Source: Prorocentrum cordatum (taxonomy: Eukaryota > Sar > Dinophyceae > Prorocentrales > Prorocentraceae). From it: a stretch of 64,000 nucleotides of DNA. Positions within the stretch are counted from its first letter, which is position 1. Each line of letters opens with the position of its first letter. The stretch spans positions 77,501-141,500 of the forward strand of contig CAUYUJ010020698.1 of NCBI GenBank assembly GCA_963575745.1, written 5' to 3'. The position numbers and the translations under genes are program-made. The notes beneath the pieces are model-generated. The model had not been told where the DNA came from. It did not search any database and saw only the letters and a list, made by a program, of their open reading frames with translations. This document shows, in pieces, positions 11,860 to 22,762 of the stretch.

Positions 11860-14800
11860 CTAAGGGCAAGAGCCAGTGAAATCCGCCTCCTCCGCTTTGC
11901 AGATGAAATTTCTTTAACAATGTGCTCCACACCTGTGCACAGGCGCTCGGCAGCAGACAATTCTGCCTACGTCACGGTGGAGCCTACATCAAACATGTAG
12001 GCTTCAGAGCACACGAGCGTCCACGGGCCATTCTCTGGAGCAACTCCAACCCAGTGACCTCCTGCGGCACCCTCACTACTCACACCACCATCCCAACTTC
12101 CTCTGATGTATGTGATATTTGTCTTGTTCTGTTTGATATAGCCGTGCCTGTAAATCCTGTAGCAATTTCCTTCTCTCGCATGGTGTGTAAGCTCATCAGC
12201 ATAGGCATTGGCTTCTCTATAGATGTGTTTCCCGAAATCCTTTCCGTGGATCGGACATCGTGTGTTGTGTTGTTCACACATGTCGTACATGGTATTTTGT
12301 ATCCTGACAATCCGTTTGGCATACCCACTGCAAGCCCAGACTCCCCTCAACCATTGTACCACCGTCCTACTGTCACCACACAGTTCAATAGCCATCCCCT
12401 CCACCCCAGGGTCCCATATTGTCGCTCGTTCGTGTATGATTGCAAGCCGTCGGGCCAACTCATCATGTGTCGGTACCTTCGCAAACCCTCCGATCCTCAC
12501 CTCCTCCTTCCTCCTCACAAACATGTCCTGCACTTTGGGATCTGTGATAGATGTTCCACAAGCTCCTCCCAATCCGTCGGGACCACACACGTATCGTACC
12601 ACAAGAGGGACCTCCATTTTTCAAAAGGTGCATGCCAGCTTCCTGTCACGATCCTTGGTCTGCCCCTGAGCCGTCTCGTTCCCTCCCTCGCTCTCGTCTG
12701 ACTCACAGACGCCAGCATTGCATCCCTCTGCACCGTCCACTCTCCCGATACATGCAGCATCGAGCGCAGCGTCTGCTGCCATGATTTGCTATACACCGTG
12801 GACGGCATGTGGCACTTATATTGGGATACTTCAACCGCAAATTCAAAGTTGTATATCACGACTTTTTCCACCAACGTTTTGAATCCCCCTTCTTTGAACA
12901 TCTCCCTGGACCTGTTGGTACTGCGATCCCCGAACTCCTCCCACGTTTCCGTCTCTTTTCTGTGTAATCCTCGCATCATGTTCAAACATATTCCTTCAAA
13001 ACTCCTCAATATGTTAAGTACATGTTCACTGCAATTCCATCCCACGCAACCGTGACGTATGATCTGTTGAACTCTGCTCTGGTACCGTCTGGATGTTTCC
13101 CTCATTCTCACCGCCCGTGATCGATAGAATTTAATATCAGCATAAAAACATCGCCTGCCTGCATCAATGCGGTGCCGTACGGCATGGAAATCCTTCGGGT
13201 TCGTTACATATTTAGCCCCCAGTATCTCACACTCACTTTTTCTCTGTAGAATCACTGCATCACGTAATTGATAAGGTAGGCTAGGGTCTCCAGCCTGCAT
13301 ACAAATATCATCCCCCAGTTCACATATTAATGATTGTGCCCCCTGGTTCTGTCTCAGACCAAACACAAGGCACCCCAGACTCTCAATCTTCCGGTCCACA
13401 CCTGCACGTCTGAGGGCAACGGTCAGCATACTCACCATTTTCTCCAACTGATTCGCCGAGGCTGGCAGCAGCACCACATTATCAGCCCATCTGTAATGAT
13501 TGACCAGCGCCTGTTGTGTTCCTTCGTCTTCCAATCGTACCCCGTAGTTACATGACTCCCATGTTCCAACGATAGATCCCCATATAGCCTCCAACACAAA
13601 ATTGAATAGTACTGGGCCTTCTTTCCCACCAGTTCGTACCGATTTGTTATAAAGAATATCCTCGCTGCACACATCTTGAAAGTCAAAAACTGCTGTGTTT
13701 CCAATCATGGGCTCCACACTTGCGATAATCAAGTCTGCTGGATATCTGAGGTACTCCATCGCAGGGGTCACCATCGAAACCGTTATATGATCAAATGCTT
13801 TGTTGATATCCATTACTCCCATGTGCATCGACTCACCTTTCCCCCAGAGAGTGGCGTGACATGTCATATGCAGTATCGGGGCCGTCATGCGATGTACTTT
13901 GTGACTTTTCTGGAATCCATATGTCGCCAGCTTCTGTTAGTATGTCCATGTTCTTCCACAAAGATAAGAAGGCACGCCATGTACCACTTGCTCATAACAC
14001 TCAACAGCGATATTCCACGAGTCTCTCCATACGTTTGGATCGCACTCATTTTTGGGATCAACTGCACGCACAATTTTCTCCACGAACCTGGTGACGGCTT
14101 TTTCTGATCATGAATCTCTTGAAATGAGTGCCGTATCAGTCTCAATGCATTCCAAGGTATTGCTTTGAGAATCTCCGCCACCAGGCCATCAGAGCCCGCT
14201 GCGGCCCAGACCTTCAATCGAGCTCGAGCCCCCAGCAACACACCCATGGATATGAGCCTGTTCGTAGTCCTGCCCTCTGCCTCCCACTGTGTCCGTAGTC
14301 GATGCAACTCTCTCTTTGCAGCTCCACCCTCCCCATCACATGTATATGACCGTTGGACGTGTTTGTTCCACTCCTCCACCCATTTTTGTTTGTTTTCCGT
14401 CAGTATTCCGTCGCACATCATTTCCTTGATACACCTACGGGGTCCATGTTTGGAGCCACTGGAGTCCTTGAGGAGCTGTTCCCTGATAATTTCCTTCGTA
14501 GTGTTTTTTGACGTCGCAATAGTTATTTTCTACGCTCACCGAAGACACCCCGCCTTAACTCCGCTTCCACATCCACCAGTTGGTCAGGTTTCTTGATTGG
14601 TTTAGTGTCCGCCCTGTCTTTTGTATGCCTACACATCGTCGCAGCACTCACAAGCATCTCTCCCACCGTCTGTATGTTCATATTTCCCTGTTCACTCACA
14701 TGTTGCTGTATCTGTACGTCGGCCAGTGTACTGAATACATTCGCTGACTCATAATCCTCCGGGGCCCAGTTGATGAGACTCGGGGGTCTAGTTCGCACGA

Positions 14801-15590
14801 AAGGCTTGCGTACCGATGTATGCTTTATCCTCACCCCTACCTTCGCATGATCACTGTAACGCGATGCTCGATCCTGTGTAGGATCAACAAATTCCACCGT
14901 GCATTCAAATGAGCAGTTGATCCGAGCCACCTCGGTACCTGCAAACTGCGTCGGCACAAACACGTAATCCAACACCCTGGAGTAACTGCTGGTACTCCAC
15001 GGCCTGTGCGCCACTTGTCGCACGCCGTCGGTGTTGGCTGCACAAAGACCCCAATGATTCAGAAAGCGCACGAGCATGTCCCTCCTCTCCTCATGGTGCT
15101 TCGCCTCCGTCCTCATCCACACCTCCTCCAATCCTTCTCCCGTGAACCCCAAGAGATTTGGTTCCAGCTCCGTCTGCGCATCTGTCCCAACAAACTGCAA
15201 TACTTTTGGCCCCTGGTATTGCTCGCTACATGGTTGCACGCATGCACACAGCTTAGCTAAAACATCACAATATTCATCAAGTCTATCATCTCCCCGCTGC
15301 ACTGCGGGTAGGCACACTGAGGACACAACCACAGATGCAAATTGTACAACTGCAAACCTCTCACCACATTTACTGTCGGAGATAGTCGCCGCCCATGGGC
15401 CCCCGAAGGCCACAGCAGCCCGTCTACATGCACTGAAACGCACCTGCCACCCACATGCTTCAAAAGCGTCCGATGACATGTACTGGCACTCCTGCAAACA
15501 CAGCACATCATGTTGACAATATTCCAGCATCGCTGGCAGAAGCTCGCTATACCTCATGTTGACATTCCAAGTTGCCACCGCGAGCTGAGT
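11860..15590 (-). pseudogene. L1 ORF2: endonuclease, reverse transcriptase, permuted RNase H; multiple frameshifts
   Basis: The endonuclease is read in the frame 15578-14523: ATWNVNMRYSELL (motif with Asn), VLCLQECQ (catalytic Glu), VGTDAQTELEPN, LDYVFVP and RYSDHAKV (SDH motif). RT begins in another frame (14421-13885: AGSDGLVAEILKAIPW, VQLIPKM, RGISLLSVMSKWYMACL). It continues in a third frame (13888-12515: VMDINKAFDHI with the motif A Asp residues, RTGGKEGPVLFNFVLEAIWG, then RWADNVVLL as motif C at 13478-13489). RNase H is in the frame 12617-11967: AIELCGDSRTVVQW, HIYREANAYADELTHHARE, RGSWDGGVSSEGAAG. Next comes STVT, a TAG stop, and then AELSAAERL. At least three frameshifts and this nonsense codon make it inactive. 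Confidence 0.85.
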
Positions 15591-15605
15591 GGCAGGCTGG
15601 CACCG

Positions 15606-17072
15606 TCAACGATTTGCTTGTCTGGGATTCGTGAGCAATGCCTTCTGATCCACCTCAGGCTCCACCCTCCCCAGATTGTTAGTGTGTAGCGCCCACCCAC
15701 TGTGTAGACCCCATTCAGCAATCAACACTCTTGTGTCGGGATCTGTTTGTGGGTTCTGTGCAAACCATATATATATACATATATGATTTCGGCGGCCCTG
15801 GCTCCCCCTTGCACATTGTCCCCGTCGTTTTCTTCACCTCCGCAAAACAACTCTGGAACTTGCCTACCTGTTGGACATGGGGTGTTCTCCACGGCGCACA
15901 CTCGACATGAAACGTCACACTCGCAGGTGAATCCGTGTTTCCCACGTTGCACTCCCTTTCAAAACAATTCCGAACCTGCCATATGATTTCCGCTGTCGTC
16001 CCCTTTTTGAAATTGATGGGCCCGCGTGCGCATGGCCAATACCTTCCAGTATTCCCCCCGCAGTTCTCACATGATCACAAGCAGCATTGTGCGCTGCGTC
16101 CAGCGATGCCAGCCCCAATAACGTTGTTATGTTGTCGGTCAGCACTTGTTGTTGCATGGCCCCCCTTTGTTTAATCTCTCTGTTATTCCACCCCTCCCGT
16201 GATATCCAACCTTTGAATTCAATATATGATGGTACCCAGTTCGAATTGTACCCTGCACCACTGCCCGCGTCGCCAGATCCATATCTAGTCGATCCGCTTG
16301 TGCAAGATTGCGCGTCTCCGTTCTTGAAATTCTGGATATCAGCTTGGGCCTGTTTCATTGGTTCCGGTAATGCTTTGACATCCGTCGTTGTTTTATCAAT
16401 CTTTTGCTCCACAACATGCAAGTCCGATGCAACCGATGCTTTGAACTCACTGACTGTCGCCGTTACTTCGCTCTGGCCCTTCAAAATTTGTCTGAACGTT
16501 TCCTCGGGCGTCATTGTAGCTGGTTGAGGCGCCTGGACAGCAGCATTCGGAGCTAGGGCCAGACCACTCGCAGCATTGGGGGCTTGGGCTGTAGCTAGAT
16601 GAGGCGCCTGGACAGCAGAATCAGGAGCCGCGGCCAGACCACTCGAAGCACTGGAACCCTTGCCCGCCCCTTTCGCCCTCACCTCTCTCAACCACTCACT
16701 GCTAGCATTCCCTCCCATTTTGCTATCATCCATTTTGTCATCCGCCATGATTGCTGATGATCGTCGTTTGCTTTTCGCTTTGACTGTACGTAATGTGTGA
16801 AGTGCAGCTTGATATCTATCTGATTGACCAATCGTATTGAAATCGTACGCCTCCTGTTGAACAAATGCCTCTGGTGGGGAAATGTCCATTTCCAGCGCTA
16901 TCTGATATTCTTTCTTCTCTTGCGTCGTTAATCGCGGCACAGTACCTGATCTGCCTTCCAACCAATCACAAGGATGTGGCTCACAGTCAATACCAAAGTC
17001 CGCTGATGCAATATAGTCACTCTGATCGTCGTCCGATGGCAAAATATATGCCCCCTGCGATTCCGTTTTCAA
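15606..17072 (-). pseudogene. L1 ORF1 (gag-like, coiled coil), frameshifted
   Basis: The start MKTESQGAYILPSDDDQSDY lies at 17072. Features in order: an acidic N-terminus; AFVQQEAYDFNTIG (shared with L2 ORF1, FVQGEGYDFNILR); a basic patch VKAKSKRRS; an Ala/Pro-rich linker with two near-identical ALAPNAAVQAPQ/AAPDSAVQAPH repeats; a predicted coiled coil (about residues 195-250); and the conserved block YIEFKGWISREGWNNREIKQ. After ~16065 the L2-like reading (NTGRYWPCARGPINFKKGTT, then VTFHVECAPWRTPHV) is in another frame. A further shift near 15730 restores VLIAEWG to the stop at ~15606. An RNA-binding role is likely for LINE ORF1 proteins; no zinc knuckle is seen. Confidence 0.75.
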
Positions 17073-17342
17073 TCCAACAGCCCACAGCGGTCTTTTGTAA
17101 AAACCAGACAGATCCTGATCTTCCTGCGATCCCCACGATATCTTGATGTCAGGAACGAGGACAAAGAATCCATGTGCTCACAGCCCCCGCGACGCGTCAA
17201 ACACGCACCGCACGAGAGGGGGGCTTGAGGCTAGCCTGTGTGTGCGCCCTGACGTGGGCCCTGTTCGACGTCGAACCCTGACGTCTCGAACCCTGACGTC
17301 TCGAATCCTGGCGTCTGACCCTTGACCCTGACGTCTCGAACC

Positions 17343-18127
17343 CTGCAGCTCGAGCTAAGTGAAGAAGTCCACCATCAGTTCGAAAAAAACGGGTCGAATA
17401 CACATAGTTTTGAGAACCTAACTCGAGTACAAGACTGAGTTCAGAGCTCTAGATGCAACAGACGCACGCGCCTGATGATGCTGGATCGATCAATGTGCGT
17501 ACCAGCTGTAGCTCTCCTACATTCCAAGTTAAATACAGGAAGACAGTATCTGTCAAGAAGACTCGAATAATACGAATAGGTTTGCGGACCTAGCTCGAGT
17601 AGCAGACCGAGTCAGACCTCTGGATGCAACAGACGACCAGAGGGTTTATGTAAGCATCAGCTCTGTAGCTGCCCTACAGCTCGAGTTTTGTCCAGAAACC
17701 CGACAGCATCCGTCAGGATGACTCGAATAATAAGAATAGGTTCGCGGACCTAGCTCGAGTAGCAGACCGAGTTCAGACCTGCAGATGCTCGAGTTAGGTA
17801 CAGAAGACCGACAGCATCTGTCAACATGACTCGAATAATACGAATAGGTTCGCGGGCCTAGCTCGAGTAGCAGACCGAGTTCAGACCTCTGGATGCAACA
17901 GACGAACGCGCATGATTCTAAGGGTTTCTGTAAGCATCAGCTCTGTAGCTGTCCTACAGCTCGAGTTAAGTGAACGAAACCGACAACACCTGTCAAGATG
18001 ACTCGAAACAGCCTATCCCGCAGGAGTGCTTTGGGGCAGTAAGAAGTACCCGATCGAGCTGAGATCAAGACCAACATCTCGAGCGTCCCGGAGTACTCTT
18101 AAGCTTCCACCAACTAGCTAAGGGAAG
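17343..18127 (+). repeat. A-family element A3, right half
   Basis: It resumes at the target duplication CTGCAGCTCGAG with CTAAGTGAAGAAGTCCACC, matching 10211-10250. Four or so ~177-bp units follow, then a shortened 3' domain. The end (AAGCTTCCACCAACTAGCTA, 18110) is the H2 hairpin, cut at AGGGAAGCT by a LINE fragment. Confidence 0.85.
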
Positions 18128-18317
18128 CTGAAAGCTCGCTCTCTGTAACAGTGGCCCCAATGGGAGCAAAGAGGCCCTCGGAAATTCGTCGCAAACAGTT
18201 GTTCCCAGAGACATCCGCAGTAACCTAGAGCAGAGCCCTCTACACTCACGCCACCGTCCCATCCTCCACATTTATGATAAGGTGTCCCTGTTGCCGTAAA
18301 TATCCGAAGTTATTCTA
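18128..18317 (-). pseudogene. Internal LINE fragment (L2-like RNase H region)
   Basis: 190 bp that align at roughly 80% by eye with 26533-26730 of L2 (CTGTAACAGTGGCCCC, CCTAGAGCAGAGCC, ACACTCACGCCACCGTCCCA). It covers the DGG to E part of the permuted RNase H. It lacks both LINE ends and lies between an H2 hairpin and a B element, so it arose by rearrangement, not by clean insertion. Confidence 0.7.
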
Positions 18318-18870
18318 CTGGCGCTGGCGGTGAACGTCAACCTGATCACCGCCGGGAACCTCGTAGAGCTCCTTCCACGCGTAAGAGTGCTCAGCATCAA
18401 AGCAGAGATCTTCTCGGAGCTGTTTTAAAACGTTAATTTTACATTTTCCAGTGTCAGCATGAAGTCGGTTCGTGAATTGATACTGAAACTAACTCTAGAG
18501 AGCTGAGCTGCTCTGGGAAGAAATTTTATATACAAATGCCTCAAAAATCGGTTTTCTGAAATGAAATGTCCAATATCTTTCAATCTGGGAACCGGCGGTG
18601 AACCGCGAATCAGGTTACCGGACGTGGTAGAGGTCTTTTCTCGCACGGCGCTGCTCGGTACACATGAAAGCTTCTGAAGCGAGAGCCAAAAAACACGAAA
18701 AAACATGTTTTGTTCTATCTGACATTGGTTCCGCCAGCGTTTTGATAGCAATACTGCACCTACAGACCTGAGAATTTCACAGGCACACGTGTCGTAACCC
18801 ACTACAGACACTTGATAGCGTCCAAAACCCATGGAGCGACTGGCGCCGGCGGTGAACCGTCAACCTGGTC
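18318..18870 (+). repeat. B element interrupted by C element, then D end, then half of a B hairpin
   Basis: B from 18318 (CTGGCGCTGGCGGTGAACG) to ~18584; C from 18585 (CTGGGAACCGGCGGTGAACC) to ~18800; a D-family end (TGATAGCGTCCAAAACCC) at 18807-18838; then the left half of a B hairpin from 18840 to CAACCTGGTC 18870. Confidence 0.65.
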
Positions 18871-20105
18871 TGCGACGTCTGCGTTGGCCGATTCGAGCTC
18901 CTGGAGAGCAGGCCAGGACACAGAGAACCTAACAGCGAAGCTGCAAAGATGAAAGCAGAGATGCATTCAAACAGCGAAGCTGTACAGATATGCACAAGAC
19001 TGCAAGTACACGAGAAAACAACTAACAAAATAATGAGAGAAGCAATGCAGACCATAGATATGGAAGCAAAGCTAGAAGCAGTGAGAGACCATACAGTAAC
19101 CATTGGTTTATACAGCGATTACCGTCTCAACACCACTGAGAAGAACACGAAACTAAGAGAACTAAAATAGCGAGTGCGCTTCAAAACAATGCGAGACCAT
19201 GCAGTAACCACATATAGCGATTACCGTCTCAGCACCACTGAAAGACAATGCACGTGAAACACAACGTCGAAATGTGGACTAGATAACGAATTAAGCAGGC
19301 AACATACAGAGTGAGCCAAGACACCCACCACTACTTAGAGCGAATGCGGGCTCTTATCCGAACAAAGTGAAGATCAGGCGAAGCTCTTATTCAACACACG
19401 TGCATGCACGACAACTCACACAGGCATGAAGAAAGGCAACGCAATGACAAATCACAATAGTTCGAACTCGAAGTATGTGGAAATCAAGTGCAATGAAATC
19501 TGAACTTCACTCGAGGCGAATTATGAAATCGGATGCCCAAAGACCTCAATATCAAGATACTCCAATGTCACAAAACTGTAAAAGTACCTCAATGTCAAAG
19601 AAACCACACGTGTACAAGAGCAATAATGAAACGAAAGAAACGATTCCAACCACCCCTCGAAGGTTCCCACTGCGTTGTGAATAAGAGCACTCAGACTGCG
19701 ACCAAAGTCAAAATTGGATACGTGCTGAGAGCAACTCGTACAAGATAACAAATGCGACAAGTACAACCACAAGCGGCCTGGAATGCAAGCAGACAATGCA
19801 ACAAGCACAAAACAAGCGGCCTGGAAGTACAGGATAGCAAATGCAGCAAGTACGATCAAAGCAAGCGGCCTATGCACCTGCCCAAATGGGAGCTGTCTCA
19901 CTTGACACAACAGAGAACCTGGTGCCTATCGTCTGTAGACCCACGAAGAGGAGGTCGTCGCAGCCGACGAAGTACCCGAAGATATGGGACGGCCCAGTGG
20001 CGTACGATACGTGTGTGCGCACAGAAACCTGTCCGCACAATGCGGCTCGAGGAGCCCACCGACGGGCCAGGTCGCCGCTGAGCTCCCCGAGGAGGGACAG
20101 CAGCG
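18871..20105. other. Unclassified 1.24-kb insertion inside a B hairpin loop
   Basis: The left half of the B hairpin ends CAACCTGGTC (18870) and its right half resumes GTGGTCACCGCCAGGAACC (from 20105). TGGTC occurs at both edges (18866-18870 and 20106-20110), consistent with a short target duplication. The insert is A-rich on the plus strand. It carries a ~120-bp direct duplication (GAGACCATACAGTAACC near 19083 and GAGACCATGCAGTAACC near 19192) and several AAGCGGCCTGGAA/AAGCGGCCTATG repeats (19770-19870). Similar GGCGGCCTAG words lie in the 5' region of L2 (31600-31660). No credible protein frame is present. Confidence 0.5.
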
Positions 20106-20147
20106 TGGTCACCGCCAGGAACCTCGTTGAGCTCCTTGCACGCGTAA

Positions 20148-21315
20148 CTGGGCGCCGGCGGTAAACCGTCAACCTCTCTTACCGCCGGGGGACTCGTAGA
20201 GTTCCTGACAATATATAATGTCGAAAAAAAATTGCAGAGAACGACTAGTTTTTCAGTCCAAGCGATTTCAGACCTCTCGATGCAACAGCCAAACGCCCCC
20301 GATGCTTCTCGCTTGTCTTCTCTACGAGCTCTGTAGCTCTCCTACAACCCGAGTTACGTGCGTAAATCGACAGCAACTCTGAAGATGACTGGAATAATAC
20401 GAATAGTTTGGCAAACCTAGCTCGAGTATCAGACCAAGTTCAGGCCTCTGAATGCGACAGGCAGACGCGTCTGATGTCTCCGAATCGATTCCTGTGATTA
20501 CCAGCCCTGCAGCCCCCCTGCAGCCCGAGTTAAGTGCAGAAAACCGACAGCATCTCAGGATGACTCGAACAATACGAATAACTTCGCGGACCTAGTTCGG
20601 GCAGCAGACCGAGTTCCGAGCTCTGGATTCGACAGGCGGACCCGGCTGATGTCTCCGAATCGATTCCTGTGACTACCAGCACTGTAGCCCCCCACAACCC
20701 GAGTTAAGTGCAGAAAACCGACAGCACCTCTCAAGATGACTCGAACAATACGAACAGCTTCGCGATTCTAGAGCGGGCAAAAGACCGAGTTCAGAGCTCT
20801 GGATTCAACAGACAAACGCGACTGATGACTCTGAATCGTTCTCTGTAAATATCAGCTCTATAGCCGTCATATAGCTCGAGTTAAGTACAGAAAACCGAGA
20901 GCGCTTGTCAAGAGGACTCGAATAATACGAATAGGTATGCGGACCTAGCTCGGCTAGCATACCGAGTTCAGACCTCTGGATGCAACAGACGAACGCGCCT
21001 GATCATTCTGAATCGATAAGGTGTGCTTACAAGCCCTGTAGCTGTCCTGTATCTCGAGTTAAGCCAAATATACCGACAGCGCGTATCAAGATGACTCGAA
21101 ACGGCCGATCCCGCCTGGACGCTTTTTGGCAGTAGAATGTACCCGATCGAGCTGAGATCAAGATGGCGAGCGGGAATAAGAACGAATATCACGGGAACAA
21201 ATACTAGAGCTCTAACGAATGGTTGAATTTCGAGAGCAAAAGTTTCAACCGACCAAAAGTCAGCAAAAGGTCCGTCGAGATTTTCCTTGCCAACTAGCTC
21301 TCCAGCGCCCCGGAA
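20148..21315 (+). repeat. A-family element, copy A4
   Basis: It begins right after CACGCGTAA (the interior of a B element whose hairpin right half is 20106-20146). It has leader ATATATAATGTCGAAAAAAA, ~177-bp units and 3' domain, and stops inside its H2 hairpin (GCGCCCCGGAA 21315), where a C element is inserted. Confidence 0.85.
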
Positions 21316-21655
21316 CTGGGAACCGGCGGTAAACCGTCAACCCGGCTACCGCCGGGAACCTCGTAGAGCTCTTTTCTTGCACAGCAATCGTCGGAACACA
21401 TGAAGAAAGCTTCTGGAGCGGGAAACGAAAAACTCGAAAAATCACGTTTTTCTGTTTTTATCAAACGTCGGTTCCCCCAAGTGTTTCAATAGTAATACTG
21501 CAGCTATGGGCCTGGAAATTTTACTGGCGGACGCGCCATAACCCACTACAGGTGCGAAAAATCTGCTTTTTAAAAATGAATTGTCAAGTATCCTTCAATT
21601 TTTTGCAAGACCACCCAAAAGTTACCACTTTGTCCTTTCTGGCCGGGTCGGCCAA
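21316..21655 (+). repeat. C-family element
   Basis: H1 variant CTGGGAACCGGCGG; then TTCTTGCACAGCAATCGTCG, TTTTTCTGTTTTTATCAAAC, GTCGGTTCCCCCAAGTG, TAATACTGCAGCTATGGGCC, CCACTACAGGTGCGAAAAAT; ending GTCCTTTCTGGCCGGGTCGG and CCAA. An A element begins at the next base. Confidence 0.8.
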
Positions 21656-21688
21656 CTGGGCGCCGGCGGTAAACCGTCAACCTTTCTT

Positions 21689-22762
21689 TTGTTTTTTTTT
21701 TGGGGGGGGGAGGCTGACCAGGCACCGAGCGCCCCAGCGCCCGTTAAGTGCCTACCTAGTCTCTCTGCAGCTGGAGGTCTTGGGCCACCTGGGCTGCGGC
21801 CCGCAAGAGGCCCTCGAGACCCGAAAGCTCAGCGTCAGTGATACTGCTATGGGAGGGGAGTGCCTGTGCACAACGCCCTACTACTTCCCATATGATTGGA
21901 CAAGGAGAGGAGGCTTGGGGGAAGAGGGAGACTACACGAGCTCTCTTATCTCTATGCTCAGGGCCAGGGTAAGGGTCATGGAATCGAGGGATAAATCCAA
22001 TCTGCAGAAACCAACCAACGCCCACACCTTGGGCACACACTCCGCCGTCGAAGGATCCGCGGAGGCCAATAACTCGAAAGTTGTCTTGGACATCAGGACG
22101 AAAGATATGGTGGTGGAACAGCTCTCTGAATATCTGGCCTTCCCGTGCTAAGTGGGTAAGTTCATCAGCTACTGTATTACTCTCTCGATATATGTGTCGA
22201 ATGAAGTCGTTGCCCCATGAGGGGGGTCGTATTCCTTCCTCCTCCAACTCTTCCAAAAGAGAAATAATATTTGCCACCCGCCTACGATAAGAAGCCCCAT
22301 CTCCTCCTTCTCCTCCCTCAACCTTCCAGAGACCATTGATCCAGTTACAGATAAGAAGCGAATCGCCCGTCAGCTCAAGACCGATCCCATCATCACTCAG
22401 ATCCCAAGTCGGCTCCTGTTCATTGTTCGAGGCCAATCTCTGGGCCAGCTTCTCGGACTCCTTCGCCGACAACGGACGAGCCAACATCTCCTCCCCCCTC
22501 TCCTTTATGTAGTCTCCTCTCCTCCAGTTCCTCCACGGACAACAAACAAGTCAAACAGAGACCCCAAAGTACAAGCTTCCAGGAACTGCCTGCAATACTG
22601 AACGAAGTCAGAGTAAGAGAAAGAGCACGCCCTCCACCACCGATCCTCCAGATTCACAAACGAGGGAAATATCGTCTGGAACATGAAACACCAAGGATGT
22701 TCACCCGTCGCCTGCCCCTTAGTACTGCCTAATCGTGTCAGTTTCGACTTTACCGTGCCTAA
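21689..22762 (-). mobile_element. LINE L3a, 5'-truncated insertion in H1 hairpin loop
   Basis: Bounded by a perfect 12-bp target-site duplication TCAACCTTTCTT (21677-21688 and 22763-22774), which is the loop of the H1 hairpin. The coding strand is minus. The 3' end carries an A-rich tail (plus-strand T run at 21689-21701, broken by one G) after a run of C. The 5' end is truncated near 22750. Confidence 0.92.
21756..22487 (-). pseudogene. L3a ORF2 C-terminus: permuted RNase H domain
   Basis: A 243-residue open frame that begins inside the protein because of 5' truncation. In order: GLELTGDSLLICNWINGLW (GDS block), HIYRESNTVADELTHLAREG (AD block), RGSFDGGVCAQGVGVGWFLQ (DGG block), ITDAELSGLEGLLRAAAQV (E block), ending DLQLQRD. 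All four presumed catalytic acids are present. The missing RT means it cannot act alone. The L3b copy at 33.4 kb is almost identical. Confidence 0.85.

Larger units (their letters stand above)
11818..17342 (-). mobile_element. LINE L1, full-length non-LTR retrotransposon, degenerate
   Basis: About 5.5 kb, coding on the minus strand, flanked by a perfect 12-bp target-site duplication CTGCAGCTCGAG (11806-11817 and 17343-17354). It contains ORF1 (17072 to 15606) and ORF2 (about 15590 to 11860) with endonuclease, RT and RNase H. The 3' tail has the small hairpin GGGCGCACGCGCCC and ends ...CTGACCAAACACCAAT. There is no obvious poly(A) on the coding strand. The 5' end (17250-17342) has short repeats of GAGACGTCAGGGTTC. 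A pre-insertion paralogue exists at 10095-10380. Frames are broken in both ORFs, so the copy is inactive. Confidence 0.9.

Noticed and set aside
18425-19170. Minus- and plus-strand frames of 70-135 codons
   Set aside because: No family resemblance; they overlap B/C element sequence and the unclassified insert, with no coding bias.
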